This document shows positions 24,947 to 34,206 of a stretch of DNA of 64,000 bases, one piece after another (position 1 is the first letter of the stretch; each line of letters begins with the position of its first letter). Below the pieces are notes generated by a model. That model was not told where the DNA came from. It saw only the letters and a program-made list of their open reading frames with translations, and did not search any database. Origin of the DNA: Streptomyces coeruleorubidus. Lineage in GTDB: Bacteria; Actinomycetota; Actinomycetes; Streptomycetales; Streptomycetaceae. The translations under genes were made by a program, and so were the position numbers. Where the stretch lies: NCBI RefSeq assembly GCF_028885415.1, contig NZ_CP118527.1, positions 4,216,001-4,280,000 on the forward strand. Direction: 5' to 3'.

Positions 24947-25402
24947 TCACCCTAGACGGGAGGCAGCGCGCAAGTCCCCGTGCCTCGTGGGCAGTTCGGC
25001 CCACACCGTCTTGCCGTGGGCCGGTGCCTCCACCACGCCCCAGCGGTTCGCGTACGCCTCGACGATGCGCAAGCCGCGTCCTCCCTCCGCGTCCTGCTCC
25101 ACCGGGGCCGGGACGCGCGGGACCTGGTCGCCCCGGGCGTCGGTGACCTCGATACGGAGAGTGCGATCGGCTCGCAGTGTCAGTCGCAGCCGGAAGTCCC
25201 TGCCCCGGACCCGTCCGTGCAGCACGGCGTTGGACGCCAGCTCCGCCACCACCTGCGCGGCGGCCTCGTACGGCTCGCCCCACTCGTCGAGTTGGCGTTC
25301 GGTGAGCAGCCGGGCCAGTCGAGCACCTCTTCGAGTAGCGGACAGCTGCACCGCGAAGTGGCGGGTGGGGACGGTGATTTGGGCGAGTGATTTCTGGCTC
25401 AT
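24947..25402 (-). CDS. GHKL ATPase, RsbW-like regulatory kinase
   Basis: The 151-residue protein is a lone HATPase domain of the anti-sigma/serine kinase type. It has the N box ELASNAVLHGRVRGRDF, the G1 box VTDARGD and the G2 box GGRGLRIVEAYANRWGV. In Streptomyces these single-domain ATPases are numerous and many are found beside XRE/DUF397 genes. It is divergent from such a pair here, as in abaA-like developmental loci. Partner protein unknown. Confidence 0.88.
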   Translation of the reverse strand: MSQKSLAQITVPTRHFAVQLSATRRGARLARLLTERQLDEWGEPYEAAAQVVAELASNAVLHGRVRGRDFRLRLTLRADRTLRIEVTDARGDQVPRVPAPVEQDAEGGRGLRIVEAYANRWGVVEAPAHGKTVWAELPTRHGDLRAASRLG

Positions 25403-25515
25403 GTCACCCAGCGTGGCCGCACCTCCCTACCCTGAACAGCAACGACCCCGGTACGGAGAGTGACTGTCCGGACGCGTGGCGGGGTCGTACGGCTCGTACG
25501 TCAGGAGGGGAAGGC

Positions 25516-26328
25516 GTGGAGGACGAGGAAGCGGCGGCCGTGCTCAGGACGGTCGGGCGGCAGATCAAGATGTGGCGCGAGGCCGCGGGGCTGAAGCAGA
25601 CGGAGCTGGGCTCGGCGATCGGGTACGGCGAGGAGATGGTTTCGTCCGTGGAGCGGGCGAGGCGGATCCCCAAGCCGGACTTCCTGGACAAGACCGACGA
25701 GGTGCTCGGGGCCGGGGGCAAGATCTCGGCGATGAAGAAGGATGTGGAGGAGGCTCGGTACCCGAAGAAGGTACGGGACCTGACGAAGCTGGAGGACGAC
25801 GCCGTCGAGCTCGGCGCCTACGCCAGCCTCCATGTTCACGGTCTGCTCCAGACACCGGAGTACGCACACGCCTTGTACGCGATGCGGCGGCCGGCCTACA
25901 CCGAGGAGGAGATCGAACGACTCGTCGCCGCACGCATGGCACGGAAGGCCGTTTTCGACAGGGTGCCACGGCCGCTGCTCACCTTTGTCCAGGAAGAGAT
26001 GACCCTGCGGCGCCCCCTCGGGGGGAGAATGGTGCTGCGCCGGCAACTCGAACACCTGTTGGAGGTCGGTAAGTTGCGGCACGTCGAGATCCAGGTGATG
26101 CCCACGGACCGGGAGGATCACGCGGGCCTGATGGGCCCCTTCCGTGTGCTGAAGCTACGAGACGGCAAGGCGCTTGGGCACTCTGCAGGTCAGCTGCACG
26201 ACAGAGTGATCAGTGAACCCCGGGACGTTCAGGTCCTTGAGATGCGCTATGGAATGATCCGAGCGCAAGCCCTCTCGCCTCGGGAGTCACAGGCCTTCAT
26301 CGAGAAAGTACTGGGAGAAGAGACATGA
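25516..26328 (+). CDS. XRE-family regulator with DUF5753 domain
   Basis: The 270-residue protein pairs an N-terminal helix-turn-helix (WREAAGLKQTELGSAIGYGE, ERARRIPKP) with a DUF5753 domain (LHVHGLLQTPEYAHALYAMR, LLTFVQEEMTLRRP, HVEIQVMPTDREDHAG). GTG at 25516 follows AGGAGGGG; a longer frame opens upstream but lacks a ribosome site. Its stop overlaps the DUF397 start by 4 bases, so the two are coupled. It is divergent from the GHKL ATPase. Confidence 0.92.
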   Translation: MEDEEAAAVLRTVGRQIKMWREAAGLKQTELGSAIGYGEEMVSSVERARRIPKPDFLDKTDEVLGAGGKISAMKKDVEEARYPKKVRDLTKLEDDAVELGAYASLHVHGLLQTPEYAHALYAMRRPAYTEEEIERLVAARMARKAVFDRVPRPLLTFVQEEMTLRRPLGGRMVLRRQLEHLLEVGKLRHVEIQVMPTDREDHAGLMGPFRVLKLRDGKALGHSAGQLHDRVISEPRDVQVLEMRYGMIRAQALSPRESQAFIEKVLGEET

Positions 26329-26516
26329 TCTCCGCGCTGAAGTGGTCCAAGAGCAGCTACAGCGGAAACGACGATGCTGATTGCGTCGAGGTCGCCATAT
26401 CCCCCACCCACCACCCCACCATCCACATCCGCGACTCCAAGAACAAGGACGCCGCCCGCCTGGCATTTACCGACGGTGCCTGGTCCGAATTCCTGGAGTT
26501 CGCGGTGGGACGCTGA
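26325..26516 (+). CDS. DUF397 protein
   Basis: The 63-residue protein shows the complete DUF397 pattern: LKWSKSSYSGNDDADCVEVA, then IRDSKNKDAARLAFT and WSEFLEFAV. It is translationally coupled (ATGA) to the XRE/DUF5753 gene, unlike the other pair in the window, which is separated by 207 bases. The acidic small protein probably binds the XRE regulator (known for related pairs; inferred here). Confidence 0.92.
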   Translation: MISALKWSKSSYSGNDDADCVEVAISPTHHPTIHIRDSKNKDAARLAFTDGAWSEFLEFAVGR

Positions 26517-26519
26517 GTC

Positions 26520-26660
26520 TCAGTCCTGGGCGGGGGCCGTTTCAGGGTCAGGAGTCGTGTCGGTCTCCTCGGCCTCCGCTCGCTCCTTCTTGAGAGCGAG
26601 TTCCCGGGCCAGGGCCTCCGAGTACAGCCTCATTTCCGCTTCTTTGCGCTCGTCGAACAC
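26520..26660 (-). CDS. Small charged helical protein, 46 residues
   Basis: GTG at 26660 is preceded by AAAGGAGG at good spacing. It opens a 46-residue frame ending three bases from the convergent DUF397 stop. The product is a single charged amphipathic helix (DERKEAEMRLYSEALAREL, then ALKKERAEAEE) with an acidic Thr/Pro tail. No family recognised. It lies in tandem with another tiny gene at 26712-26813, and both probably belong to the XRE/DUF397 locus. Confidence 0.5.
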   Translation of the reverse strand: MFDERKEAEMRLYSEALARELALKKERAEAEETDTTPDPETAPAQD

Positions 26661-26711
26661 CGATGCCTCCTTTGAATGCAGGGGTGTTGAGGGTGAAAAG
26701 GGGGGGACCGG

Positions 26712-26813
26712 TCAGGCGGACGCGCGCTGGAACCGGGAACGGCATTGGTCCGGGAGTGAGTGTGCCGACTCGTAGCGGGGTTCGTCGGGAATCAGCCGCC
26801 GCACCATCGTCAT
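26712..26813 (-). CDS. Very small protein, 33 residues
   Basis: ATG at 26813 follows GGGAGG at 8-base spacing and opens a frame of 33 residues (begins MTMVRRLIPDEPRYESAHSL, ends FQRASA). The strong ribosome site and the tandem position before the 46-residue gene support it. No family recognised; it could also be the remnant of a longer N-terminal domain. The 200 bases upstream (26814-27040) include an AT-rich stretch that probably carries its promoter. Confidence 0.4.
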   Translation of the reverse strand: MTMVRRLIPDEPRYESAHSLPDQCRSRFQRASA

Positions 26814-27040
26814 CGCACACCTCCCAAAAACAACTCGACCAGACCACAAGCCTCTTGGCTCAAAGGTTACCCTGGCACGACGCGATAAGTCACGGTCGGA
26901 TTACATCCACACACAGGTAATTCGCATGCTGTTCACCCTGCAAGGGCGCCCGGCGGCAGACAGGGCCCGTTCACCGGCCCGGCCCGCTTCCATCGTCATT
27001 CTGTCGCGTCGGCGACCGCCGTTCGGGAAGAATGATCGGC

Positions 27041-27553
27041 ATGGCCACCTCCTCCACATCACGCCGCGGCGCGCTGCCTCTCGCCGCCACCCTGCTCACC
27101 GCCACCGTCGCCCTCTACATGGCGCTGGTCGCGTTCGGGAACATCACCGACTTCGGCACCAACCAGCAGTTCGTCCGGCATGTTCTGGCCATGGACACCA
27201 CGTTCAAGGACGAGGACCTGATGTGGCGGGCCATCACGAGTACGGGGCTCCAGGACGCCGCCTACGTCGCGATCATCGCCTGGGAGACCGTCGCCGCGCT
27301 CGTCCTCATATACGGGAGCTGGCTGTGGGCCAGACGGGATCAGCAGCAGGCCCGGCGGATGTCCACGTACGGGCTGCTGATGGTGTTGCTGCTGTTCGGC
27401 GCCGGGTTCATCGCGATCGGCGGTGAGTGGTTCTCCATGTGGCAGTCGAAGAGCTGGAACGGGCTGGACGCCGCCACCCGGGCGTTCCTGTTCAGCGGGC
27501 TCGTGCTGATCGTCAACCACCTGCCGTCCAAGCAGTCGGACCCGGCTACCTGA
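27041..27553 (+). CDS. DUF2165-family membrane protein
   Basis: The 170-residue protein has four hydrophobic segments and the DUF2165 landmarks NITDFGTNQQFVRHVLAMDT, the W-x-x-I segment, and GGEWFSMWQSKSWNG. It is an inner-membrane protein of unknown function. ATG 27041 has GGGAAG 10 bases upstream; ATG 27032 is an alternative. Its 3' end overlaps that of the convergent gene by 8 bases. Confidence 0.85.
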   Translation: MATSSTSRRGALPLAATLLTATVALYMALVAFGNITDFGTNQQFVRHVLAMDTTFKDEDLMWRAITSTGLQDAAYVAIIAWETVAALVLIYGSWLWARRDQQQARRMSTYGLLMVLLLFGAGFIAIGGEWFSMWQSKSWNGLDAATRAFLFSGLVLIVNHLPSKQSDPAT

Positions 27554-28112
27554 CCACGGTCACCGTCGTACCGACCGTTCCGAACGCCCACAGTGCCGTG
27601 CCGTCCGCCTTCCGCATCCTGACTCCGCCCGTCTTGGCGCCGGAGTCGGCGGGAGGCGGCGAGGCGCCGTCGACCGCGTTGGAGAAGGCGACGGAGACGC
27701 CGGACTTCGCGGCGAAGTACATGATGTGCTCGATCTGGACGCCGTCGGAGCCGGTCGTGGCCTCGTTGCGGGACGACACCGTGTACGTGCCGGGGTCGGG
27801 GCTGACCGTGCCCGGCCACACGGCGAACGTACGGCGGGTCGCCTCGCTCGCGTCGACCAGCCACACCCGCTTCTCGCCGAGGGAGTAGACGATGCGCCGG
27901 CCGGTGCCGGAGCCGTCGGGCACCCGGGCCGGGACGGACGCGGTGGGGGTGGGCTGCGCGCCCGCCGACACCGAGGTGCTCGGCTTGGCCGAGGTGGCGG
28001 TGGGGTGCGGGCCCCGGTCCGCCTGCACGGCCAGGACCGTCACCGCGGCTATCGCTCCCACGGTCAGCCCGGTCACCCAGGCCCACGAAGGAAGTCGGGC
28101 AGGCACGGGCAC
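27546..28112 (-). CDS. Hypothetical membrane-anchored exported protein
   Basis: The 188-residue product has one N-terminal signal anchor (WAWVTGLTVGAIAAVTVLAV), a Thr/Ser/Ala/Pro-rich linker of about 35 residues and a C-terminal beta-rich domain (RIVYSLGEKRVWLVDASEAT to the end). That domain vaguely resembles cell-wall L,D-transpeptidase accessory domains, but no SHGC catalytic motif is present. GTG start with GGAGATG upstream. It is convergent with, and overlaps, the DUF2165 gene. Function unknown. Confidence 0.65.
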   Translation of the reverse strand: MPVPARLPSWAWVTGLTVGAIAAVTVLAVQADRGPHPTATSAKPSTSVSAGAQPTPTASVPARVPDGSGTGRRIVYSLGEKRVWLVDASEATRRTFAVWPGTVSPDPGTYTVSSRNEATTGSDGVQIEHIMYFAAKSGVSVAFSNAVDGASPPPADSGAKTGGVRMRKADGTALWAFGTVGTTVTVVR

Positions 28113-28189
28113 GCATCTCCTCAGTCACGGGACCCCGCGGAACGGGGGTTCCGATCATCGTACTGCGAGAGCGTTGTTCCCCAGGCGGC

Positions 28190-29188
28190 TCAGGGGCCGT
28201 CGACGGCCTTCCGGACCGGTACGGGGCCGGTGCCGGCTCCGTGGACGGTGTAGCGCGGAGTGCGGACGGGGGCCGGGTAGGAGAGGTGCACGAGCCGGGT
28301 CTGCTCCTGCCGCATGTGGGTGAGCGACTCGAGGATGTAGCCAACGAGCAGGACGAGCGCGGCGATGGTCATGATCGCGGCGGCGAGGATCGCCGTGGGG
28401 AGGCGGGGCACCGTGCCCGTGCGGACGAACTCGGCGATGACGGGGATGCCGAGGACGACCGAGATCAGGGCCAGGACGCCGGCGATCACGGTGTGGACGA
28501 GGGAGGGGCGCTCGCGGCGCGCCAGGTCGAGGATGACGCGCAGGATGCGCCAGCCGTCCCGGTAGGTGCGCAGTTTGCTCTCGCCGCCGGCGGGCCGGAC
28601 CCGGTAGTCCACGACCACCTCCGCCGTGGGGAGACGGAGGTGGAGTGCGTGGATCGTCATCTCGGTCTCGGTCTCGAACTCCCGGGCCAGCGCCGGGAAG
28701 GACTTCACGAAGCGGCGGGAGAAGACCCGGTAGCCGCTGAGCATGTCGGTCACGTCATTGCCGAACAGGGACCGCACCGCCCCGGTGAGCAGTTTGTTGC
28801 CGACCGCGTGTCCGGTCCGGTAGGCGCCGTCGTCCGTCACCCGGCGGGCGCCGACTACCTGGTCGTACGGCCCCTCGAAGAGCAGGTCCACCATGTCCCG
28901 GGCGCGTGAGGCGTCGTAGGTGTCGTCGCCGTCGATGATGAGCAGGGCGTCGGCGTCGACATCGGCGAAGGCGCGGCGGATGACGTTGCCCTTGCCCTTG
29001 CGGGGCTCCTGCCGGACGATCGCGCCCGCCGCGCGGGCGACGTCCACGGTGCGGTCGGTGGAGGCGTTGTCGTAGACGTAGACGACGGCCTCGGGGAGGG
29101 CCGCGCGCAGGTCGCGGACCACTTTGCCGACGGCCGCCTCCTCGTTGTGGCACGGCACGACACACGCGATCGTCGGTTCCACGACCAC
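28190..29188 (-). CDS. Family 2 glycosyltransferase, membrane-bound (DPM1/GtrB-like)
   Basis: The 332-residue protein has a GT2 catalytic domain at 1-230: CVVPCHNEEAAVGKVVRDL, YDNASTDRT and the D-x-D-type IIDGDDTYD. Two C-terminal transmembrane segments follow (near 240-262 and 275-297). Such enzymes transfer a sugar to polyprenyl phosphate on the cytoplasmic face. The divergent neighbour is a GtrA-type flippase candidate and the next gene a large membrane protein. Together they suggest lipid-linked sugar export for envelope glycans. Confidence 0.9.
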   Translation of the reverse strand: MVVEPTIACVVPCHNEEAAVGKVVRDLRAALPEAVVYVYDNASTDRTVDVARAAGAIVRQEPRKGKGNVIRRAFADVDADALLIIDGDDTYDASRARDMVDLLFEGPYDQVVGARRVTDDGAYRTGHAVGNKLLTGAVRSLFGNDVTDMLSGYRVFSRRFVKSFPALAREFETETEMTIHALHLRLPTAEVVVDYRVRPAGGESKLRTYRDGWRILRVILDLARRERPSLVHTVIAGVLALISVVLGIPVIAEFVRTGTVPRLPTAILAAAIMTIAALVLLVGYILESLTHMRQEQTRLVHLSYPAPVRTPRYTVHGAGTGPVPVRKAVDGP

Positions 29189-29294
29189 TCCCCACTCCTC
29201 GACTGAGCCGGTGTCGAATAGTCACATATGGGTAAATCATGCGGTATGCGCGCGTCCATGAGGTGGGGGCGCGCCGGGTGGCTACTCTCGCTCT

Positions 29295-29765
29295 GTGCCG
29301 GTTCTCGCCTCTGTGACACGTTCCGTCCGTGATGCCGTACGGGGTGTCTGGCGCGAGGCCGCCAAGTTCTCAGTCGTCGGGGCCCTGGCCTTCGTCGTGG
29401 ACAACGGCGGCTACAACCTGCTGGTCTTCGGGCTGCCCGGCGGCGCGGCGGGCGGGCCGATGGAGGCCGCTCCCGTCCAGGCGTCCGTCGTCGCGACGGG
29501 TGCCGCCGCGCTGTTCAGCTGGGCCGGGAACCGCTACTGGACCTACCGGCATCAGCACCGCGAGAAGGTGGCCCACGAACTGGGCCTGTTCCTCCTCGCG
29601 AACGCTTTCGGTCTCGCCATCACGGCGGGCACGGTCTTCGTGTCCCGGCAGATGCTCGGGCTCGACTCGCCGCTCAGCGACAACACCGCCCGCATCTTCG
29701 GCTGGGTGCTCGCGACCCTGTTCCGCTTCTACGCCTACCGGCGCTACGTCTTCGTCGCACCCTGA
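29295..29765 (+). CDS. GtrA-family membrane protein
   Basis: The 156-residue protein has four transmembrane segments and GtrA features: KFSVVGALAFVVDNGGYNLL at the start, FSWAGNRYWTYRH and a C-terminal FRFYAYRRYVF. GtrA proteins are thought to flip polyprenyl-phosphate-linked sugars. The GTG start lies 6 bases after a TACTCT box, indicating a leaderless mRNA. It is divergent from the GT2 gene that would supply its substrate. Confidence 0.9.
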   Translation: MPVLASVTRSVRDAVRGVWREAAKFSVVGALAFVVDNGGYNLLVFGLPGGAAGGPMEAAPVQASVVATGAAALFSWAGNRYWTYRHQHREKVAHELGLFLLANAFGLAITAGTVFVSRQMLGLDSPLSDNTARIFGWVLATLFRFYAYRRYVFVAP

Positions 29766-29801
29766 GCCGTCGACATCCGGCGAGCCGCTAGCATCCGGCA
29801 T

Positions 29802-31214
29802 ATGGGACAAATGCCATGGGTGTCGCATGCGCAGCGCTGGGTCTTGGGGCTGGCCGGCATCGCCGCGGTCTGCTGCCTGGGCACGATCCTCGTGTTCGCC
29901 CCCGGCTACCTGAGTCCCGACAGCCTCGACCAGCTCCGGCAGGCCAGGGGGCAGACGCCGCTGACCGACTGGCACCCGCCCGTGCTGAGCCTGGTGTGGC
30001 GTGCGCTCATCGCGGTGACCGGCTCGATCGCGTCCATGGTCGTCCTCCAGGCCGTTCTCTTCTGGGGAGCGCTCTGGGTACTGGCCTGGTGCGTCTGGGA
30101 GCTGACCGCGAGCCGCGGCGGTTCACTCGCCGTACTCGGCCTCGGTCTGGCTCCCTTCGTGCTGACGTTCGTCGGGGTGGTGTGGAAGGACGTCCACGTG
30201 GCGGTCGCACTGCTCGCCGCGTGCGCGGTCGCGCTCACCGGGCTGCGGCTGCGGGACCACCGGCCTCCTCGTCCCGCCGTGCGGTGGGGGCTGCTCGGGC
30301 TGGGCGTGCTGTTCCTCGCGTACGCCATGCTGGTGCGCAAGAACGCCTTCTTCGCCGCGCTCCCCGTCTTCGTCATGCTGGTCCTCGCACTGTGGCGCGC
30401 TCCCGGGCGCCGTACGTGGGTGACGTGCACGGCGGCGCTCGTGGCCGCCCTCGTCGTACCGTCCGCCGCCATCTCCCTGTTCGCGCGGCCCCTCCAGACG
30501 AAACAGGAAGCGCAGATCATGCTCGACGACCTGGTCCACGTACTGGAGGTGGACGAGCTCCGGACGGCGGACGTGCCACCCGGTCTCAGGGACCGGCTCG
30601 TGGCCTCCGCGCAGGAGTGCGAGCGCGTCGGGGCACTGTCGGACGCCTACTGGGCCTGCTACGAACGCCCGGCGGACGGGCTGCGCGGGGACTCGGGGGA
30701 GATCACGTCCCTGTGGCTGCGCGAGATGAGCGGGCATGTGCCGCACTATCTCCAGTACCGGCTGCGGCTCTTCACGACTCTGCTGTTCGAGACCGACGAT
30801 CCGTACAAAGCGGGGGTCAGCCGCAATGACCTGGGCATCGAGGTGGCGCATCCCCGGCTGGAGGACATGCTCGGCACGTACGTCAACGGCATGGTGACGG
30901 ACGTGCGGTGGCTGTTCCGCGGGTGGTTCTGGCTCGCCGTCGCGCTGGTGCTGGCCATCCGCCCGGGCAAGGGCCGGTTTTCGATGCCGGTCCGGGCGCT
31001 GGGCATCAGCTCGGCGGCCTACATCCTCGGCTATCTGCCGATCATGCCCGCGACGGACTTCCGCTACGTCTACTGGCCGGCGATCGCCTGCACGCTCGGC
31101 CTGCTCCTGCTCTGGCTGGGCCGGGGCACGGCTCTCCCACCGCCGAAGAGCCCCGGCGCCGCGCCCGACCGTGCCGTGACGGCACAGCAGCCTGCGGACG
31201 CCGGGGGCCGGTAG
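29802..31214 (+). CDS. DUF6020-family polytopic membrane protein
   Basis: The 470-residue protein has about nine or ten hydrophobic segments and an early loop with GYLSPDSLDQLRQARG and DWHPPVLSLVWRAL. This is typical of DUF6020 and related GT-C-like membrane proteins. A soluble loop (about residues 225-330) separates two membrane blocks. TAGCAT ends 7 bases before the ATG (leaderless type). It lies 36 bases after gtrA on the same strand, and a role in glycan assembly is inferred from that. Its stop is five bases from the fbiC tail duplication. Confidence 0.72.
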   Translation: MGQMPWVSHAQRWVLGLAGIAAVCCLGTILVFAPGYLSPDSLDQLRQARGQTPLTDWHPPVLSLVWRALIAVTGSIASMVVLQAVLFWGALWVLAWCVWELTASRGGSLAVLGLGLAPFVLTFVGVVWKDVHVAVALLAACAVALTGLRLRDHRPPRPAVRWGLLGLGVLFLAYAMLVRKNAFFAALPVFVMLVLALWRAPGRRTWVTCTAALVAALVVPSAAISLFARPLQTKQEAQIMLDDLVHVLEVDELRTADVPPGLRDRLVASAQECERVGALSDAYWACYERPADGLRGDSGEITSLWLREMSGHVPHYLQYRLRLFTTLLFETDDPYKAGVSRNDLGIEVAHPRLEDMLGTYVNGMVTDVRWLFRGWFWLAVALVLAIRPGKGRFSMPVRALGISSAAYILGYLPIMPATDFRYVYWPAIACTLGLLLLWLGRGTALPPPKSPGAAPDRAVTAQQPADAGGR

Positions 31215-31219
31215 ACCCC

Positions 31220-31340
31220 TCGGTCAAGAACCGGCAGCAGCGCCGGCAGAAGCCCGTCCGACGCCTCCGCCGCCCGCTGCCGCTCCTGCGGGACCCCACC
31301 CACGGGTGTTCCGACGGCTTCGCCCGCCGGGCCCGCGCTA
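31220..31340 (-). pseudogene. Decayed duplicate of the fbiC 3' end
   Basis: Bases 31220-31300 match 31460-31540, the last codons of fbiC, at a constant 240-base offset. By my hand count 70 of 81 positions are identical; similarity continues with a small indel to about 31340. The translated copy reads VPQERQRAAEASDGLLPALL against [20 protein letters not shown] in fbiC. The stop codon position is changed (TGA to CGA), so the frame reads on. There is no start codon for an independent gene. The rest of the gap to 31459 shows nothing else. Confidence 0.75.
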
Positions 31341-31459
31341 CCGGCTGAACCGGGACACGGCGTCCCGCCGTCATCGGCCCCCGGAACCAGAGCGGGTCGC
31401 ACGGTGACGGCGCATCAGCCGTCGGGCGCCGGGGCGAGCAGACGGCCTCGCTCCGCCGC

Positions 31460-34045
31460 TCAGTCCAGCACCGGCAACAGCTCCGGCAGATGCCCGTCCG
31501 ACGCCTGCGCCACCCGCTGCCGTTCCTGCGGGACCTCCCCGTACAGGGTGTTCCGGGGTTTCGCCGGGCGGCCCGCGGCGTCGGCCACCGCGATGAGGTC
31601 CTTGACCGACTTGTAGGAGCCGTACGAGGAGCCCGCCATGCGGGAGATCGTCTCCTCCATGAGCGTCCCGCCGAGGTCGTTGGCGCCCGAGCGGAGCATC
31701 TCGGCCGCGCCCTCGGTGCCCAGCTTCACCCAGCTGGTCTGGATGTTGGGGATGTACGGGTGCAGCAGGAGCCGGGCCATGGCCGTGACCGCGCGGTTGT
31801 CCCGCATGGTCGGGCCGGGGCGGGCGATGCCCGCGAGGTACACGGGCGCGTTGGTGTGCACGAACGGCAGCGTCACGAACTCGGTGAAGCCGCCGGTGCG
31901 CTGCTGGATGCCGGCGAGGGTGCGCAGGTGGCCCAGCCAGTGGCGGGGCTGGTCGACATGCCCGTACATCATCGTCGAGGACGACCGGATGCCCAGCTCG
32001 TGGGCCGTCGTCACGACCTCGATCCAGTCCGCGGCGGGCAGCTTGCCCTTGGTGAGGATCCAGCGGACCTCGTCGTCGAGGATCTCGGCGGCGGTGCCCG
32101 GGATGGTGTCCAGGCCCGCCTCCTTGGCCGCCGTCAGCCACTCGCGGATCGACATGCCGGTACGGGTCGCGCCGTTGACGACCTCCATCGGCGAGAAGGC
32201 GTGCACGTGCATGCCGGGGACGCGTTCCTTCACGGCCCGCGCGATGTCGAAGTACGCCGTGCCGGGCAGGTCCGGGTGGATGCCGCCCTGCATGCAGACC
32301 TCCACCGCGCCGACGTCCCAGGCCTGCTGGGCCCGGTCGGCGACCTGGTCCAGGGACAGGGTGTAGGCGTCGGCGTCCGTGCGGCGCTGGGCGAAGGCGC
32401 AGAAACGGCAGCCCGTGTAGCAGACGTTGGTGAAGTTGATGTTGCGGGTGACGATGTAGGTGACGTCGTCGCCGACGGCCGACCGGCGTACGTCGTCGGC
32501 GATCCGCGCGAGGGCGTCCAGGGCCGGGCCGTCCGCGTGCAGCAGGGCCAGTGCCTCGTCGTCGGTGAGCTTCGTGGGGTCGTCGGCCGCCGTGCGCAGG
32601 GCCTGCCGTACGTCGGTGTCGATGCGCTCCGGTGCCATGCCCGGCGCTGCCGCCTCGCGCAGGGCGCCCCAGTCGCCGTACACCTCGTCGAAGTCGTCGC
32701 GGCGGTCCGAGCTGCGGCCCTCGCTGTCGATCGAGGTGTGCAGGTCCGTGCGGCCGGAGGCGACGAAGACCTCCTCCGGCTCCTGCCACGGCAGGCCCTG
32801 CGGCAGGGCCTCGGGGCTGGCCAGGCCGGTGGCCGGGTCGGCCAGCGCCGCCACGTGCGGACGCAGCCGCGGGTCCAGCCAGGGCTCGCCGCGCCGCACG
32901 AACTCCGGGTACACGCAAAGGCGTTCCCGCAGTTCGAAACCGGCCGCGCGGGACTTCTCGGCGAGCTGGTCGATCTGCGGCCAGGGGCGCTCGGGGTTGA
33001 CGTGGTCGATGGTCAGCGGGGACACCCCGCCCCAGTCGTCGATGCCGGCGCCGATCAGCCGCTCGTACTCGTCGTCGACGAGGTTGGGCGGGGCCTGGAT
33101 GCAGCCCGAGGGGCCCATGAGGAGGCGGGCGACGGCCACCGTGGCGACGAGTTCGTCCAGTTCCGCGTCGGGCATGCCGCGCATCGCGGTGTCCGGCTTG
33201 GCGCGGAAGTTCTGGATGATCAGCTCCTGGACGCCGTGGTAGGCCCGGGAGACCTTGCGCAGAGCGAACAGGGACTCGGCGCGCTCCTCGTAGTTCTCGC
33301 CGATGCCTATGAGGATGCCCGAGGTGAAGGGCACGGAGGAACGCCCGGCGTCCTCCAGCACCCGCAGCCGCACGGCGGGCTCCTTGTCGGGAGAACCGTG
33401 ATGCGGACCGCCCGGCTCGGACCAGAGGCGGGTCGCGGTGGTCTCCAGCATCATGCCCATGCTGGGCGCGACGGGCTTCAGCCGCTGGAAGTCGGTCCAG
33501 CTCATGACGCCCGGGTTCAGATGGGGAAGAAGGCCCGTCTCCTCCAGGATGCGGACGGAGATGGCGCGGACGTAGGCGATGGTGTCGTCGTAGCCGTGCG
33601 CGTCGAGCCACTCGCGCGCCTGAGGCCAGCGGTCCTCGGGCTTGTCGCCGAGGGTGATGAGGGCTTCCTTGCAGCCCAGGGCGGCGCCCTTGCGGGCGAT
33701 GTCCAGCACCTCGTCGGGGGACATGAACATCCCGTGGCCCTCCCGGCGCAGCTTGCCGGGGACGGTGACGAACGTGCAGTAGTGGCACTTGTCCCGGCAC
33801 AGCCGGGTCAGCGGGACGAAGACGCTCTTGGAGTACGTGATGACGCCGGGCCGGCCGGCCGCCTCGAGACCCGCGTCCCGCACCCGGGCGGCCGAGGCCG
33901 CCAGGTCCTCCAGGTGCGCGCCCCGGGCCTGGAGCAGGACGGCCGCCTCGGCGACGTCGAGGGAGACGCCGTCCCTGGCCCGTTTCAGGGCGCGACGCAT
34001 GGAGTTCTCGGTGGGTCCGGTTCCGGAGGTCGCGGAAGTCGTCAT
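31460..34045 (-). CDS. fbiC: FO synthase, bifunctional CofG/CofH
   Basis: The 861-residue enzyme makes 7,8-didemethyl-8-hydroxy-5-deazariboflavin (FO), the chromophore of coenzyme F420, from tyrosine and a ribityl-aminouracil. It holds two radical-SAM modules with complete Cx3Cx2C clusters: C83/C87/C90 ([11 protein letters not shown], CofG half) and C542/C546/C549 ([11 protein letters not shown], CofH half). This fused form is usual in actinobacteria. F420-type oxidoreductases lie nearby at 34207 and 40859. The ATG at 34045 is taken because the frame ahead of it lacks family similarity. Confidence 0.97.
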   Translation of the reverse strand: MTTSATSGTGPTENSMRRALKRARDGVSLDVAEAAVLLQARGAHLEDLAASAARVRDAGLEAAGRPGVITYSKSVFVPLTRLCRDKCHYCTFVTVPGKLRREGHGMFMSPDEVLDIARKGAALGCKEALITLGDKPEDRWPQAREWLDAHGYDDTIAYVRAISVRILEETGLLPHLNPGVMSWTDFQRLKPVAPSMGMMLETTATRLWSEPGGPHHGSPDKEPAVRLRVLEDAGRSSVPFTSGILIGIGENYEERAESLFALRKVSRAYHGVQELIIQNFRAKPDTAMRGMPDAELDELVATVAVARLLMGPSGCIQAPPNLVDDEYERLIGAGIDDWGGVSPLTIDHVNPERPWPQIDQLAEKSRAAGFELRERLCVYPEFVRRGEPWLDPRLRPHVAALADPATGLASPEALPQGLPWQEPEEVFVASGRTDLHTSIDSEGRSSDRRDDFDEVYGDWGALREAAAPGMAPERIDTDVRQALRTAADDPTKLTDDEALALLHADGPALDALARIADDVRRSAVGDDVTYIVTRNINFTNVCYTGCRFCAFAQRRTDADAYTLSLDQVADRAQQAWDVGAVEVCMQGGIHPDLPGTAYFDIARAVKERVPGMHVHAFSPMEVVNGATRTGMSIREWLTAAKEAGLDTIPGTAAEILDDEVRWILTKGKLPAADWIEVVTTAHELGIRSSSTMMYGHVDQPRHWLGHLRTLAGIQQRTGGFTEFVTLPFVHTNAPVYLAGIARPGPTMRDNRAVTAMARLLLHPYIPNIQTSWVKLGTEGAAEMLRSGANDLGGTLMEETISRMAGSSYGSYKSVKDLIAVADAAGRPAKPRNTLYGEVPQERQRVAQASDGHLPELLPVLD

Positions 34046-34206
34046 CCTTCGAGCATACGAGTGCGCTGATCAACTCAGCCGAGGCCCGTCAGTGGAAGGC
34101 CGGCCATGGCAGCTCGGGACCGGGTGGGTCACAGGACCCTTCCAGGGCCCCTCTACGAGTCCCAGACCGCCCAGCGGGCGAACTCGCCTTCCTGACAGAG
34201 GTGTTG

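Noticed and set aside
31490..34069. An 859-codon plus-strand frame over fbiC
   Set aside because: fbiC on the other strand has complete radical-SAM motifs. The plus-strand translation has no recognisable family and shadow composition.
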